This document shows, piece after piece, positions 1 through 5,778 of a DNA stretch of 7,088 bases (position 1 is its first letter; every line of letters starts with the position of its first letter). A model generated the notes under the pieces. That model was not told where the DNA came from and made no database searches. It worked only from the letters and a program-made list of their open reading frames with translations. This stretch comes from Gemmatimonadota bacterium (GTDB taxonomy: Bacteria > Gemmatimonadota > Gemmatimonadetes > Gemmatimonadales > Gemmatimonadaceae). Position numbers and translations under genes: made by a program. Location: contig CANGXK010000135.1 in assembly GCA_947457715.1 (NCBI GenBank), forward strand, positions 1-7,088, in the 5' to 3' direction.

Positions 1-824
1 AACACGCCACCGGTGGCACCGGCCCCGGTGCCGACCGGATCGGCGCCAAGGGCCACTGTGGCCGATTGCAGCCCGGCCAGCGGAATGTCGGAGACGTCGG
101 CCATGCCGGTGGCGGGATCGTTAAGCGGCAGGCCGTCGAGGGTGATCGCGACCTGCTCGCGACGCGCGCCACGCAGCGACAACCCGGACTCGCCACGGGC
201 CGTGCGCAGGTTGGTGTACGGCATGAGTGCGATTACGGCATTCACCGTGGACGCGCCGGCGATGCGGGCGTCGGCCGTGGTCAGCGTGGCGCTCGTGCGA
301 CCGGCGGTGCGCGCGGTGCCCGCCATGTCACCGGACACATTGGCGGTGCGGGCCGCAGTGACGCGCACGGGGGCCAGCTGCTGAGCGGCACCCTGTTGAG
401 CGGCACGCTGCTGAGCGGCACGCTGTTGGGCGGTACGCTCCGCGCTCGTGGCATCGAGCGGCAGGAGCGACACCCAGAGGGTATCCCCATCGCGCCGCAT
501 GTCACCCGGGGCCTGTGCCCCCGAAGCCGGTGCCCCCGAAGCCGGTGCACCCGAAGCCGGTGCACCCGCGACGACGCGCGCGGCGTACCCGGCGCGGGCG
601 ACGTGCACGCTGTCGGTGCGGCTCACGCGAACGGCCGCACACGCCCGGTCGAGCCGCCGTGCGGCGACGGGCAACACCCGACCCGTTGCACGCGTTGGTC
701 GCACCGTGAGCATGACGCCGATCAACGGCGCGCGCGTTCGCGCATCGGTCACGCAGACGGTCGTGGTATCGCGGGGCGGTTGATTCAGTGACGCGATGAG
801 GTTGACCAGCAGGAGCGCCGCCAT
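1..824 (-). CDS. TonB-dependent outer-membrane receptor, N-terminal part (probable cobalamin receptor, BtuB-like); runs off the window
   Basis: The frame stays open for 274 codons from ATG 824 to the window edge, so the C-terminal barrel is missing. Seen: a short hydrophobic leader (residues 1-14); a carboxypeptidase-regulatory-like segment (about 22-85, starting TVCVTDARTRAPLIGV and ending ARAGYAARVV); a low-complexity linker (87-149) with two five-residue repeats; a TonB-box-like LAPVRVTA (150-157); then a plug domain with SLRGARREQVAITLDGLPLN (216-235) and GAGATGGVF at the edge. The plug motifs are typical of TonB-dependent receptors. It is last in a btuFCD operon behind a cobalamin riboswitch, so cobalamin (or a related corrinoid) is the inferred substrate; the sequence alone does not prove this. 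The start is uncertain: ATG 824 lies two bases past the btuD stop, while an in-frame GTG at 830 overlaps that stop (GTGA). Neither has a clear ribosome-binding site, which suggests translational coupling. The signal peptide lacks basic residues in its n-region, so it is atypical. Confidence 0.88.
   Translation of the reverse strand, partial: MAALLLVNLIASLNQPPRDTTTVCVTDARTRAPLIGVMLTVRPTRATGRVLPVAARRLDRACAAVRVSRTDSVHVARAGYAARVVAGAPASGAPASGAPASGAQAPGDMRRDGDTLWVSLLPLDATSAERTAQQRAAQQRAAQQGAAQQLAPVRVTAARTANVSGDMAGTARTAGRTSATLTTADARIAGASTVNAVIALMPYTNLRTARGESGLSLRGARREQVAITLDGLPLNDPATGMADVSDIPLAGLQSATVALGADPVGTGAGATGGV
378..437 (-). repeat. 15-bp tandem repeat, four units, coding QQRAA-type pentapeptides in the receptor
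   Basis: Four adjacent 15-base units on the plus strand (ctgctgagcggcacg and variants at 378, 393, 408 and 423) translate on the minus strand to TAQQ-RAAQQ-RAAQQ-GAAQQ, receptor residues about 131-149. The units are in frame, so gain or loss of one changes the length by five residues without a frameshift. The repeat ends directly before the TonB-box-like LAPVRVTA. Confidence 0.9.
506..565 (-). repeat. 15-bp tandem repeat, three near-identical units plus one degenerate, coding GAPAS pentapeptides in the receptor
   Basis: Units ccgaagccggtgccc/cac at 521, 536 and 551, with a diverged copy at 506-520, encode GAPAS-GAPAS-GAPAS-GAQAP at receptor residues about 87-106. The near identity of the three units, including third positions, suggests recent expansion. 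It sits at the end of the carboxypeptidase-regulatory-like segment and probably forms a flexible Ala/Pro/Ser linker. Confidence 0.9.
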
Positions 825-826
825 GC

Positions 827-1669
827 TCACGACGAGGGACGCTCGCGAGTGCGACCGCTGCCGCGCAGCGGGAGCAACGCCGGCGCCCCGACGGCGGGAT
901 CGCGCGTCACGACCAGCGGCCATTCATACACGCGCTCGAGAATCTCGCCACGCATGACGGCGGCGGCGTCACCGGCCGCGGCGACGGTTCCGCGATGCAG
1001 CAGCACGATGTGCGCCGCAAAGCGCGCCACGAGGTTGAGCTGATGACTCACGAGCAAGACCGTCTGTCCCTGCTGGGCGAGCCCATCGAGCAGTTCGAAG
1101 ACGGCCATCTCATGCGCGATGTCGAGAAAGGTGGTGGGCTCGTCGAGCACGAGCACCGGCGCCGCCTGCGCCAGCGCGCGGGCGATGCGTACGCGCTGCC
1201 ACTCGCCGCCGGAGAGCGTGTCGGTACGGCGACCGATAGCATCGGCAATCCCCGCGCGCGCGACGGCGCGTTCGACCGCCGCGTGATCGTCGGCGCTCAT
1301 GCCGCCGAACGCGCTGCGCCGGGCGTGTCGGCCCAGGGCCACGAACTCCTCGACGCGCAGCGGCAGCACCGGCTCTTCGCGCTGCGGCACGATGGCAATC
1401 CGACGCGCGACCTCCCGCGCATCGAGCGACGCCACATCCACACCGCCCACCGAGACGCGACCGGATTCCAGGGGCACGCGGCGCAGCAACGTGCGCACGA
1501 GCGTGCTCTTGCCGCTGCCGTTCGGCCCGACGACGGCGGTCATCTTTCCCGGTTCGGCCAACACCGAGACATAATCGAGCGCGAGGGTGGGCCGACCGGC
1601 GTAGCGAACGCTCACGTGGTCGAACGCGAGCGGTGATCCCTGCGGTTCTGGGCGCGTGGCTCCGGTCAT
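827..1669 (-). CDS. btuD: Cobalamin ABC transporter ATP-binding protein BtuD
   Basis: Cytoplasmic ATPase of 280 residues that powers import through the BtuC permease. All motifs of an ABC ATPase are visible: Walker A GPNGSGKST (48-56), Q-loop glutamine 96 in IVPQRE, signature LSGGE (152-156), Walker B VLVLDEP (172-178), the following FLD turn (181-183) and the switch histidine 209 in VSHQ. The length and the HARRSAFGG region (115-123) fit the iron-siderophore/cobalamin (FecE/BtuD/HmuV) branch. The ATG overlaps the btuC stop by four bases (ATGA), and the stop touches or nearly touches the receptor start, so it is translated as part of the btuFCD-receptor transcript. Sequence alone would not separate B12 from haem or siderophore import; the upstream cobalamin riboswitch decides the call. 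After residue 255 it has an Arg/Pro/Ala-rich tail of about 25 residues with no recognisable domain. Confidence 0.93.
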   Translation of the reverse strand: MTGATRPEPQGSPLAFDHVSVRYAGRPTLALDYVSVLAEPGKMTAVVGPNGSGKSTLVRTLLRRVPLESGRVSVGGVDVASLDAREVARRIAIVPQREEPVLPLRVEEFVALGRHARRSAFGGMSADDHAAVERAVARAGIADAIGRRTDTLSGGEWQRVRIARALAQAAPVLVLDEPTTFLDIAHEMAVFELLDGLAQQGQTVLLVSHQLNLVARFAAHIVLLHRGTVAAAGDAAAVMRGEILERVYEWPLVVTRDPAVGAPALLPLRGSGRTRERPSS

Positions 1670-2673
1670 GCGGCCAACCGCCGGAGACGGAGCAGGAAGA
1701 AGGGCACGCCGACGAGCGCGGTGACCGCGCCAAGCGGCAGGTCAGCGGGAGCGCGCAGCGTGCGCGCGAGCAGATCGGCGGCGACAAGCAGCACAGCCCC
1801 GTAAAGCGCACTCATGAGCAACATCGGGCGATGCTGCCGCGCACCGAGCGCGCGCGCGATGTTCGGCACGACCAAGCCGACGAATCCGATGAGGCCGGCG
1901 GCCGCCACCGTTGCCGCGGCGAGCCACGATGCCACGAGAAACAGCTGGCGCGAGACCCGATCGACGTCGACGCCGAGTGCGGCGGCGGGTTCATCGCCCA
2001 GCGACAGCACGTCGAGATCGCGTGCACGCCACACGAGGATACCGCCCAGCAGCAGGAGCGCACCGGCGCAACGTGCCACAGCGGGCCACGTGGCATCGGC
2101 CGCCGATCCCATCATCCAAAAGAGGGCGCCGCGCAGACGCTCCGGCGGCGCGTCGGCGAGCGCCACCAGAATCGCGGCGTTGGCAAAGGCCCCCACGACG
2201 ACGCCGGCCATGAGCAGCAGCTTGGTATCCGCACTGCCCCCGACGACGCGCGCGATAGCGGTGACGACGACCGTCGCGATGGCCGCCCCGGCGAAGGCGC
2301 AGGCCGTGACGAGCGCTGGTTGCACAACGCCCAAGGCCATCGCGGTCACGGCACCGACGGCCGCGCCGCCGGAGACGCCGAGCAGATACGGTTCCGCCAG
2401 CGGATTGCGCAGCGTGCCCTGCAGCGCGCCGCCGCTGCTCGCGAGGCCCGCGCCGACCAGCGCGGCGAGCAGCACGCGTGGTGCCCGGAGGTCACGCACG
2501 ATCGCGATCGTGGACGGGTCACCGATGCCGCGGAGGGCGTCGATGATGTCGCGCGTCGCGATCGGCACGGCGCCGATGGAGAGACCGAGCACCACCACGA
2601 GCACCAGCAACAGTGCACCGATGCCCCAGGCGAGCCACGGGGAGGTGGTGTGATCGACGAGGTCGCGCGACAT
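1666..2673 (-). CDS. btuC: Cobalamin ABC transporter permease BtuC (FecCD family)
   Basis: Inner-membrane permease of 335 residues, normal for the family, which acts as a dimer with about ten helices per subunit. Seen: a first hydrophobic helix (about 13-34), the family segment DLRAPRVLLA (61-70), the hallmark GLASSGGALQGTLRNPLAEP (76-95) with LLGVSGGAAVGA after it, the LSLGDEPAAALGV block (223-235), which in the family contacts the ATPase, and GLIGFVGLVVPNIAR (260-274). The last motif normally reads VPH; here residue 271 is Asn. The frame stays open upstream to about 2838, but that part overlaps btuF and is Arg/Pro-rich shadow sequence, so ATG 2673, five bases after the btuF stop, is preferred. 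GTG 2682, which overlaps that stop as GTGA, is the alternative. It is followed by btuD with a four-base overlap. No strong ribosome-binding site is visible, in keeping with translational coupling. Confidence 0.93.
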   Translation of the reverse strand: MSRDLVDHTTSPWLAWGIGALLLVLVVVLGLSIGAVPIATRDIIDALRGIGDPSTIAIVRDLRAPRVLLAALVGAGLASSGGALQGTLRNPLAEPYLLGVSGGAAVGAVTAMALGVVQPALVTACAFAGAAIATVVVTAIARVVGGSADTKLLLMAGVVVGAFANAAILVALADAPPERLRGALFWMMGSAADATWPAVARCAGALLLLGGILVWRARDLDVLSLGDEPAAALGVDVDRVSRQLFLVASWLAAATVAAAGLIGFVGLVVPNIARALGARQHRPMLLMSALYGAVLLVAADLLARTLRAPADLPLGAVTALVGVPFFLLRLRRLAA

Positions 2674-2678
2674 CCGGG

Positions 2679-3623
2679 TCACGGCAGCGAGTCGCGGGAG
2701 AGTGCGTCCCGCAGCTCGGGATGGAGGGCGAGGGCGAGGTGCACGGCGGCCATCCCGAGGACCACGGATGGCCGGCCAGTGACGGACGGATCCTGCACGA
2801 TGAATCGCTGCTCGCGCACCGCGCGGACGGCCTGCCACGAAGGAGTGGCGGACAGCGTCGCCCCCCGTGTCTGACCGGTGATCACGACAGCGGGATGCCG
2901 TTTCGCGATTTCTTCGATTGACACGGGCGGCGACGGCGCGTCCATGTCATGAAAAACGTTCTCCGCGCCGGCAATCGTGAGCAATTCGTCGAGATAGCTG
3001 CCACCACCGATCACCAGCAACGGCGACTCCCACGCGGGCCATACGACGCGCGGTCGCGGGAGCGACGCCGTCAGCGCGCGCACCCGGTCAAGCGTCGCGC
3101 GTACGGAATCACTGACGACGCGGGCGCGGGCCTCGGCGCCAAGCGTACGCCCGAGGAGGGCAAGCATACGATGGAAGTGCGCGATGCGATCGACCCGCAG
3201 CGCGATCGTCCGCACCCCGGCCCGCTGGAGGGCCTCAGCAGCGGAGCGATTTTCCGCGGTGGCGTACAGCACCACCAGCGTCGGCCGTGCGGCGAGCACC
3301 GCCTCGATATTCGGGCGGATCCCATCACCGAGCGCCGGCACGCGAACGACCTCTGCGGGATACTCGTCCCAGCGCGACCGACCGACGAGGAGGGAGTCAG
3401 CACCGATGGTGAAGATCGCTTCGGTGGCCGCGGGGTTGAGCGAGACGACGCGCGCCGCGAAGCGCGCATCGGAAGGCAGCGGTGCACCGAAGTCATCGGT
3501 GTCAACGGCGAGTGTGTCGCGCGTTTCCGCCGTACCGGTCTCTGCACGCGAGCACGCGACTGCGCCGAGGAACGGCCACAGGATGCACAGCGCGCGGCGT
3601 ACCGATCGTGGGTGAGGATACAA
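2679..3623 (-). CDS. btuF: Cobalamin-binding periplasmic protein BtuF, probable lipoprotein
   Basis: Substrate-binding protein that captures cobalamin in the periplasm and delivers it to BtuC. With the TTG start it is 314 residues. It has a leader RSVRRALCILWPFLGAVAC (6-24) with a basic n-region and a lipobox-like AVAC, so Cys24 is probably lipidated. The binding-protein fold is marked by RVVSLNPAATEAIFTIGA (58-75), GRSRWDEYPAEVVRVPALGD (81-100, very like BtuF proteins), RPNIEAVLAARPTLVVLY (103-120), GGGSYLDELLTIAGAENVF (206-224) and SIEEIAKRHPAVVI (235-248). Start choice: TTG 3623 has a ribosome-binding site (GGGAGAGGA, 3639-3631) seven bases upstream and puts the leader at a sensible length. 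GTG 3683 and GTG 3641 are in frame, but 3683 would translate through the terminator hairpin and 3641 lies in its loop without a binding site. It is the first gene behind the cobalamin riboswitch, which supports B12 over iron-siderophore as substrate. Confidence 0.9.
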   Translation of the reverse strand: MYPHPRSVRRALCILWPFLGAVACSRAETGTAETRDTLAVDTDDFGAPLPSDARFAARVVSLNPAATEAIFTIGADSLLVGRSRWDEYPAEVVRVPALGDGIRPNIEAVLAARPTLVVLYATAENRSAAEALQRAGVRTIALRVDRIAHFHRMLALLGRTLGAEARARVVSDSVRATLDRVRALTASLPRPRVVWPAWESPLLVIGGGSYLDELLTIAGAENVFHDMDAPSPPVSIEEIAKRHPAVVITGQTRGATLSATPSWQAVRAVREQRFIVQDPSVTGRPSVVLGMAAVHLALALHPELRDALSRDSLP

Positions 3624-3651
3624 AAAAGCGTCCTCTCCCACGAGAAGACGC
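3622..3651 (-). terminator. Riboswitch-controlled intrinsic terminator in the btuF leader
   Basis: On the minus strand GCGTCTTCTC (3651-3642) pairs with GAGAGGACGC (3637-3628), ten base pairs with one T-G wobble, around the loop GTGG. Six Ts follow at once (3627-3622). This is a textbook intrinsic terminator placed about 85 bases after the riboswitch and just before btuF, so it is most likely the riboswitch's expression platform. The 3' arm holds the probable btuF ribosome-binding site and the T tract runs into the TTG start, so the same hairpin could also hide the start region. Confidence 0.85.
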
Positions 3652-3722
3652 CCGAGCACGCGTGCACGCCGAGCTGGAAACACACGGCAACACGTGGCGC
3701 GAGCCCCCCCTCGAGGGTCTTC
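3644..3722 (-). promoter_or_regulatory. Candidate antiterminator pairing between riboswitch and terminator
   Basis: GAAGAC at 3722-3717, just 3' of the riboswitch core, is complementary to GTCTTC at 3649-3644 in the 5' arm of the terminator stem. Two further C/G pairs (CC at 3716-3715, GG at 3653-3652) are possible across a one-base bulge. Forming this helix would break the terminator, as expected for the ligand-free state. The intervening leader holds a seven-G run (3710-3704) and several short palindromes. This is an inference from pairing by eye; no energies were computed. Confidence 0.4.
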
Positions 3723-3732
3723 GTCCGAGAAT

Positions 3733-3900
3733 GAGCGCGGGTCGTCTCCTGGCTTCGGGTTGCGCCACTCGCCTTCCCGACCCGAAGGTCAGTGGCATCG
3801 TGAGTGTCGCTGCTACCGCGCGATGGTTTCGCGCGGCAGATCCCGTTACAGTGGCGGGGCCGCACCGGCTTTGAACCGGTTTCCGTTTCCTACGCTCTGA
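3733..3900 (-). ncRNA. Cobalamin riboswitch (B12 element)
   Basis: The minus strand shows the conserved string in order: GGAAACCGG-TTCAAAG-CCGGT (the P5/L5 hairpin), GCGGCCCCGCCACTGTAA, a peripheral hairpin CCGCGCGA/TCGCGCGG (3836-3829 with 3823-3816), GCCACTGACC with a TTCG loop, GGGAAGGCGAGTGGC, and the B12 box AGCCAGGAGAC (3754-3744). These match the cobalamin riboswitch consensus closely. GAGCG (3897-3893) can pair with CGCTC (3737-3733) to close the element as P1; this short closure means the usual 5' P1-P2 segment is reduced, and the exact ends are uncertain. It binds adenosylcobalamin or another cobalamin in the nascent mRNA and, with the terminator at 3651-3622, would lower btuF-btuC-btuD-receptor expression when B12 is abundant. 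Confidence 0.95.
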
Positions 3901-3939
3901 AATCAGTTGTCATCGCGCCGAATGCGCGACGGGCGCAAG

Positions 3940-5145
3940 TTACCGTCGCCCGCCCGTGGCGGCAAGCGCGGCACCGAGCGCGCCCTTCAGCTCCGCGCGG
4001 CGTGTGTGATAGGCCGTCTGGACGCTGTCCGAGGGAGCGGCGATACGGGCGTACGTTTCGTCGAGTGCGGCGATTTCCTGTGCGATGCGCTCATGCAAGG
4101 GGGCATCCGATTCGCGCGGACGCAGCGTGGGCTCCACCGGGACACGGCGCGCGGCGCGGCGCTGCATGGAGCGCATGAGCACCACCATCATGAGCATGCC
4201 GATCGCGACGAGCAGTCCCGCGATATACAGATTCCGTCCCGACGCGCCGGACGACGGCAGCTCGATGATGATCTCGGCGTTCGCCTGCAGGTCCTGCGAG
4301 AGGAAGCGCCGGAAGTTGCGTCCTTCGAGCGTGACCGGATCAACGTTGGCGAATCCTTTGCCGGTCACGAAGCCCTGCGGTTCTTCGAGGAGGACCTCGA
4401 ACACGACGGCGCCGCCTTCGGCGCGCATCGAGAGCGGGAAGCTGCTGTTCGGCACTTTGTACGAGAAGGCCACCTGCTTGATACCGGGCGCGATCGGCGC
4501 ATACACCGACACGCGTCCGGGGCCGGCGACGAAGGCGTCGGGCGAGATCTCGCCTTCATTCGCGCGTACGTCGAGCGCCGACGCGGGCACGGAGACGCTC
4601 CAGGTGGGCATCGGCGACGTCGTGTCGGTTGCAACCAACGTGCGGACACTGTCGTTCGACAGCTCGAAGACCTCGATGACCGTGCGGAAGTCGGTGGTGT
4701 CGGCCTTGCCGACAATCAGGTGGCGCCCTTTCACCGTGAGCTGAAAGCGCACCGACGTCGTATCGAACACCGTGATCTCGGCATCATCGCCGCGCGCATC
4801 CGCGTTCCTGAGCGGCGGCGTGAAGTAGGCGATGCCCCCCCACGTCGTGGACGCGAAATACACGGCATCGGTGGCACCGAAGGGCGTCCAGCGGAATCGA
4901 TACGCCCCCCGTGCGTCCGTGCGCATGGAGTCGATCGGTGCGGCCGTGTCCTTCCCGACACGATGCAGCGTGACCCAGGTCCCGACGGTCGGGCCCATGC
5001 CGGTGGAATCGCCCGCGGCTCCCACCGGCCGCTGTACGCGCCCCTCGACGGAGCGCGCGGCGGACTGGGCCTGCACCGCGGACGCGGCCACCAAGGTGAC
5101 GGCGAAGAATCGGAAGAGCGACGAGAGTTTGGGCACGCGGAGCAC
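3940..5145 (-). CDS. Exported, C-terminally membrane-anchored protein of unknown function
   Basis: I do not recognise this 401-residue protein. It has a clear Sec signal peptide (MLRVPKLSSLFRFFAVTLVAA, cut probably after VQA at 26). A beta-rich domain (about 32-110) follows, with a carboxypeptidase-regulatory-like pattern: GRVQRPVG, WVTLHRVG, DARGAYRFRW. Residues 120-300 look like further extracytoplasmic beta structure. One transmembrane helix (about 305-324, NLYIAGLLVAIGMLMMVVLM) is followed by basic residues (RSMQRRAARR), so the tail (about 330-401) should be cytoplasmic. The tail ends in a helical IAQEIAALDETYARI ... AYHTRRAELKGAL, which loosely recalls the soluble parts of CcmI/CcmH-type cytochrome c maturation proteins; that resemblance is weak. 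The start is GTG 5145, 23 bases after the BFN gene's stop, so it is probably cotranscribed with it; GTG 5136 is an alternative. No distinct ribosome-binding site is seen. It ends just before the cobalamin riboswitch, but nothing links it to B12. Confidence 0.85.
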   Translation of the reverse strand: MLRVPKLSSLFRFFAVTLVAASAVQAQSAARSVEGRVQRPVGAAGDSTGMGPTVGTWVTLHRVGKDTAAPIDSMRTDARGAYRFRWTPFGATDAVYFASTTWGGIAYFTPPLRNADARGDDAEITVFDTTSVRFQLTVKGRHLIVGKADTTDFRTVIEVFELSNDSVRTLVATDTTSPMPTWSVSVPASALDVRANEGEISPDAFVAGPGRVSVYAPIAPGIKQVAFSYKVPNSSFPLSMRAEGGAVVFEVLLEEPQGFVTGKGFANVDPVTLEGRNFRRFLSQDLQANAEIIIELPSSGASGRNLYIAGLLVAIGMLMMVVLMRSMQRRAARRVPVEPTLRPRESDAPLHERIAQEIAALDETYARIAAPSDSVQTAYHTRRAELKGALGAALAATGGRR

Positions 5146-5168
5146 GATCGGGTTGAAATGCGTAAACG

Positions 5169-5681
5169 TCAGGGAGAGAACTTGCCGAAGTCTTCCGGCC
5201 GCAGGTTTTCGAGATACGCCTTGAGCTGCTCGGCGGTCAATTCGCTGTCGGAGGCTTCGACCGGGACATCGTCGTCGACATCGTCGGCCTCAGTCTCGAC
5301 CGCGGTGAGCAGTTCGGTGGGTGCGAAGATCGGCGCATCAAGCCGCAACGCGATGGCGATGCTGTCGGAGGGACGGGCATCGACGTCGATCACGCCCGTG
5401 GGGCCTTCGATCTGCATCTCGGCATAGTAGGTGCTTTTCTGCACACGGGTGATGGCCACGCGGCGCAAGGTTCCACCGAGTGCGATGATCAGCGTCTTGC
5501 AGAGATCGTGCGTGAGCGGACGTTCGCGCTTGACCTGATTCATCTGGATGACGATCGACTCCGCTTCCGGCTGACCGATCCAGATCGGCAGGAGGCGTCG
5601 TCCCCCGCGTTCCCGCAGAATGACGACATAGGAGTTGGTCGCGCTGTCGAGCCCGAGCCGGGCCACCGTGACTTCAACCAT
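5169..5681 (-). CDS. Bifunctional nuclease (BFN/DUF151) family protein
   Basis: A 170-residue protein of the BFN/DUF151 family (TM0160-like fold). Some members have DNase/RNase activity and the domain is widespread, but its physiological role in most bacteria is unknown. Seen: LPIWIGQPEAESIVIQM (31-47), ERPLTHDLCKTLIIALGG (53-70), VAITRVQKSTYYAEMQIE (75-92) and the most conserved stretch DARPSDSIAIALRLDAPIF (101-119). A C-terminal acidic linker (129-147, many Asp/Glu) leads to a short helix and the end RPEDFGKFSP. The frame is open far upstream, inside metK, but ATG 5681 has a ribosome-binding site GGAGA seven bases before it and the family similarity begins at MVEVTVARLGL, so this start is well supported. 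It lies 97 bases after metK, with a long hairpin between. Confidence 0.92.
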   Translation of the reverse strand: MVEVTVARLGLDSATNSYVVILRERGGRRLLPIWIGQPEAESIVIQMNQVKRERPLTHDLCKTLIIALGGTLRRVAITRVQKSTYYAEMQIEGPTGVIDVDARPSDSIAIALRLDAPIFAPTELLTAVETEADDVDDDVPVEASDSELTAEQLKAYLENLRPEDFGKFSP

Positions 5682-5731
5682 TATCGGATCTCCGCGTGCG
5701 GGCGACTGCACGAACGATACCTGCGTGGCGG

Positions 5732-5770
5732 GGCACAGCACGCGGCCCGCGAGGTGCCGCGTGCTGTGCC
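5732..5770 (-). terminator. Perfect 14-bp hairpin after metK, without T tract (candidate terminator or mRNA-stability element)
   Basis: GGCACAGCACGCGG (minus strand 5770-5757) is an exact inverted complement of CCGCGTGCTGTGCC (5745-5732) around an 11-base loop. It begins nine bases after the metK stop. On the minus strand it is followed by CCCCGCCACG, not Ts, so it is not a classic intrinsic terminator. It may attenuate read-through from metK into the BFN gene, protect the metK 3' end, or act as a T-less terminator. The pairing is certain; the role is inferred. Confidence 0.6.
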
Positions 5771-5778
5771 GTCGCGGG

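Noticed and set aside
2674..2838. Upstream extension of btuC (55 codons)
   Set aside because: It overlaps the end of btuF and codes Arg/Pro-rich sequence unlike any BtuC N-terminus.
1633..2874. Open frame of 413 codons on the plus strand
   Set aside because: It lies opposite btuC and the end of btuF. Its product is rich in Arg, His, Asp and Gly with no domain pattern, typical of antisense shadow in high-GC DNA.
3656..3717. Short perfect palindromes (gcacgcgtgc, gcgtgcacgc, ccctcgaggg) and a seven-C run in the leader
   Set aside because: Ten-base palindromes are common in such GC-rich DNA and none forms a better hairpin than the terminator. They could be regulator sites, but nothing supports that.
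3905..3940. Promoter for the B12 operon
   Set aside because: A promoter is expected here or in the end of the preceding gene. TTGCGC (3938-3933) has no convincing -10 partner at the right distance, so I could not place one; read-through from the upstream gene is also possible.
3907..5427. Open frame of 506 codons on the plus strand
   Set aside because: It is antisense to the exported protein and part of the BFN gene. Composition is Arg/Gly/His-rich and low in hydrophobic order, and the minus-strand gene has a signal peptide and transmembrane helix.
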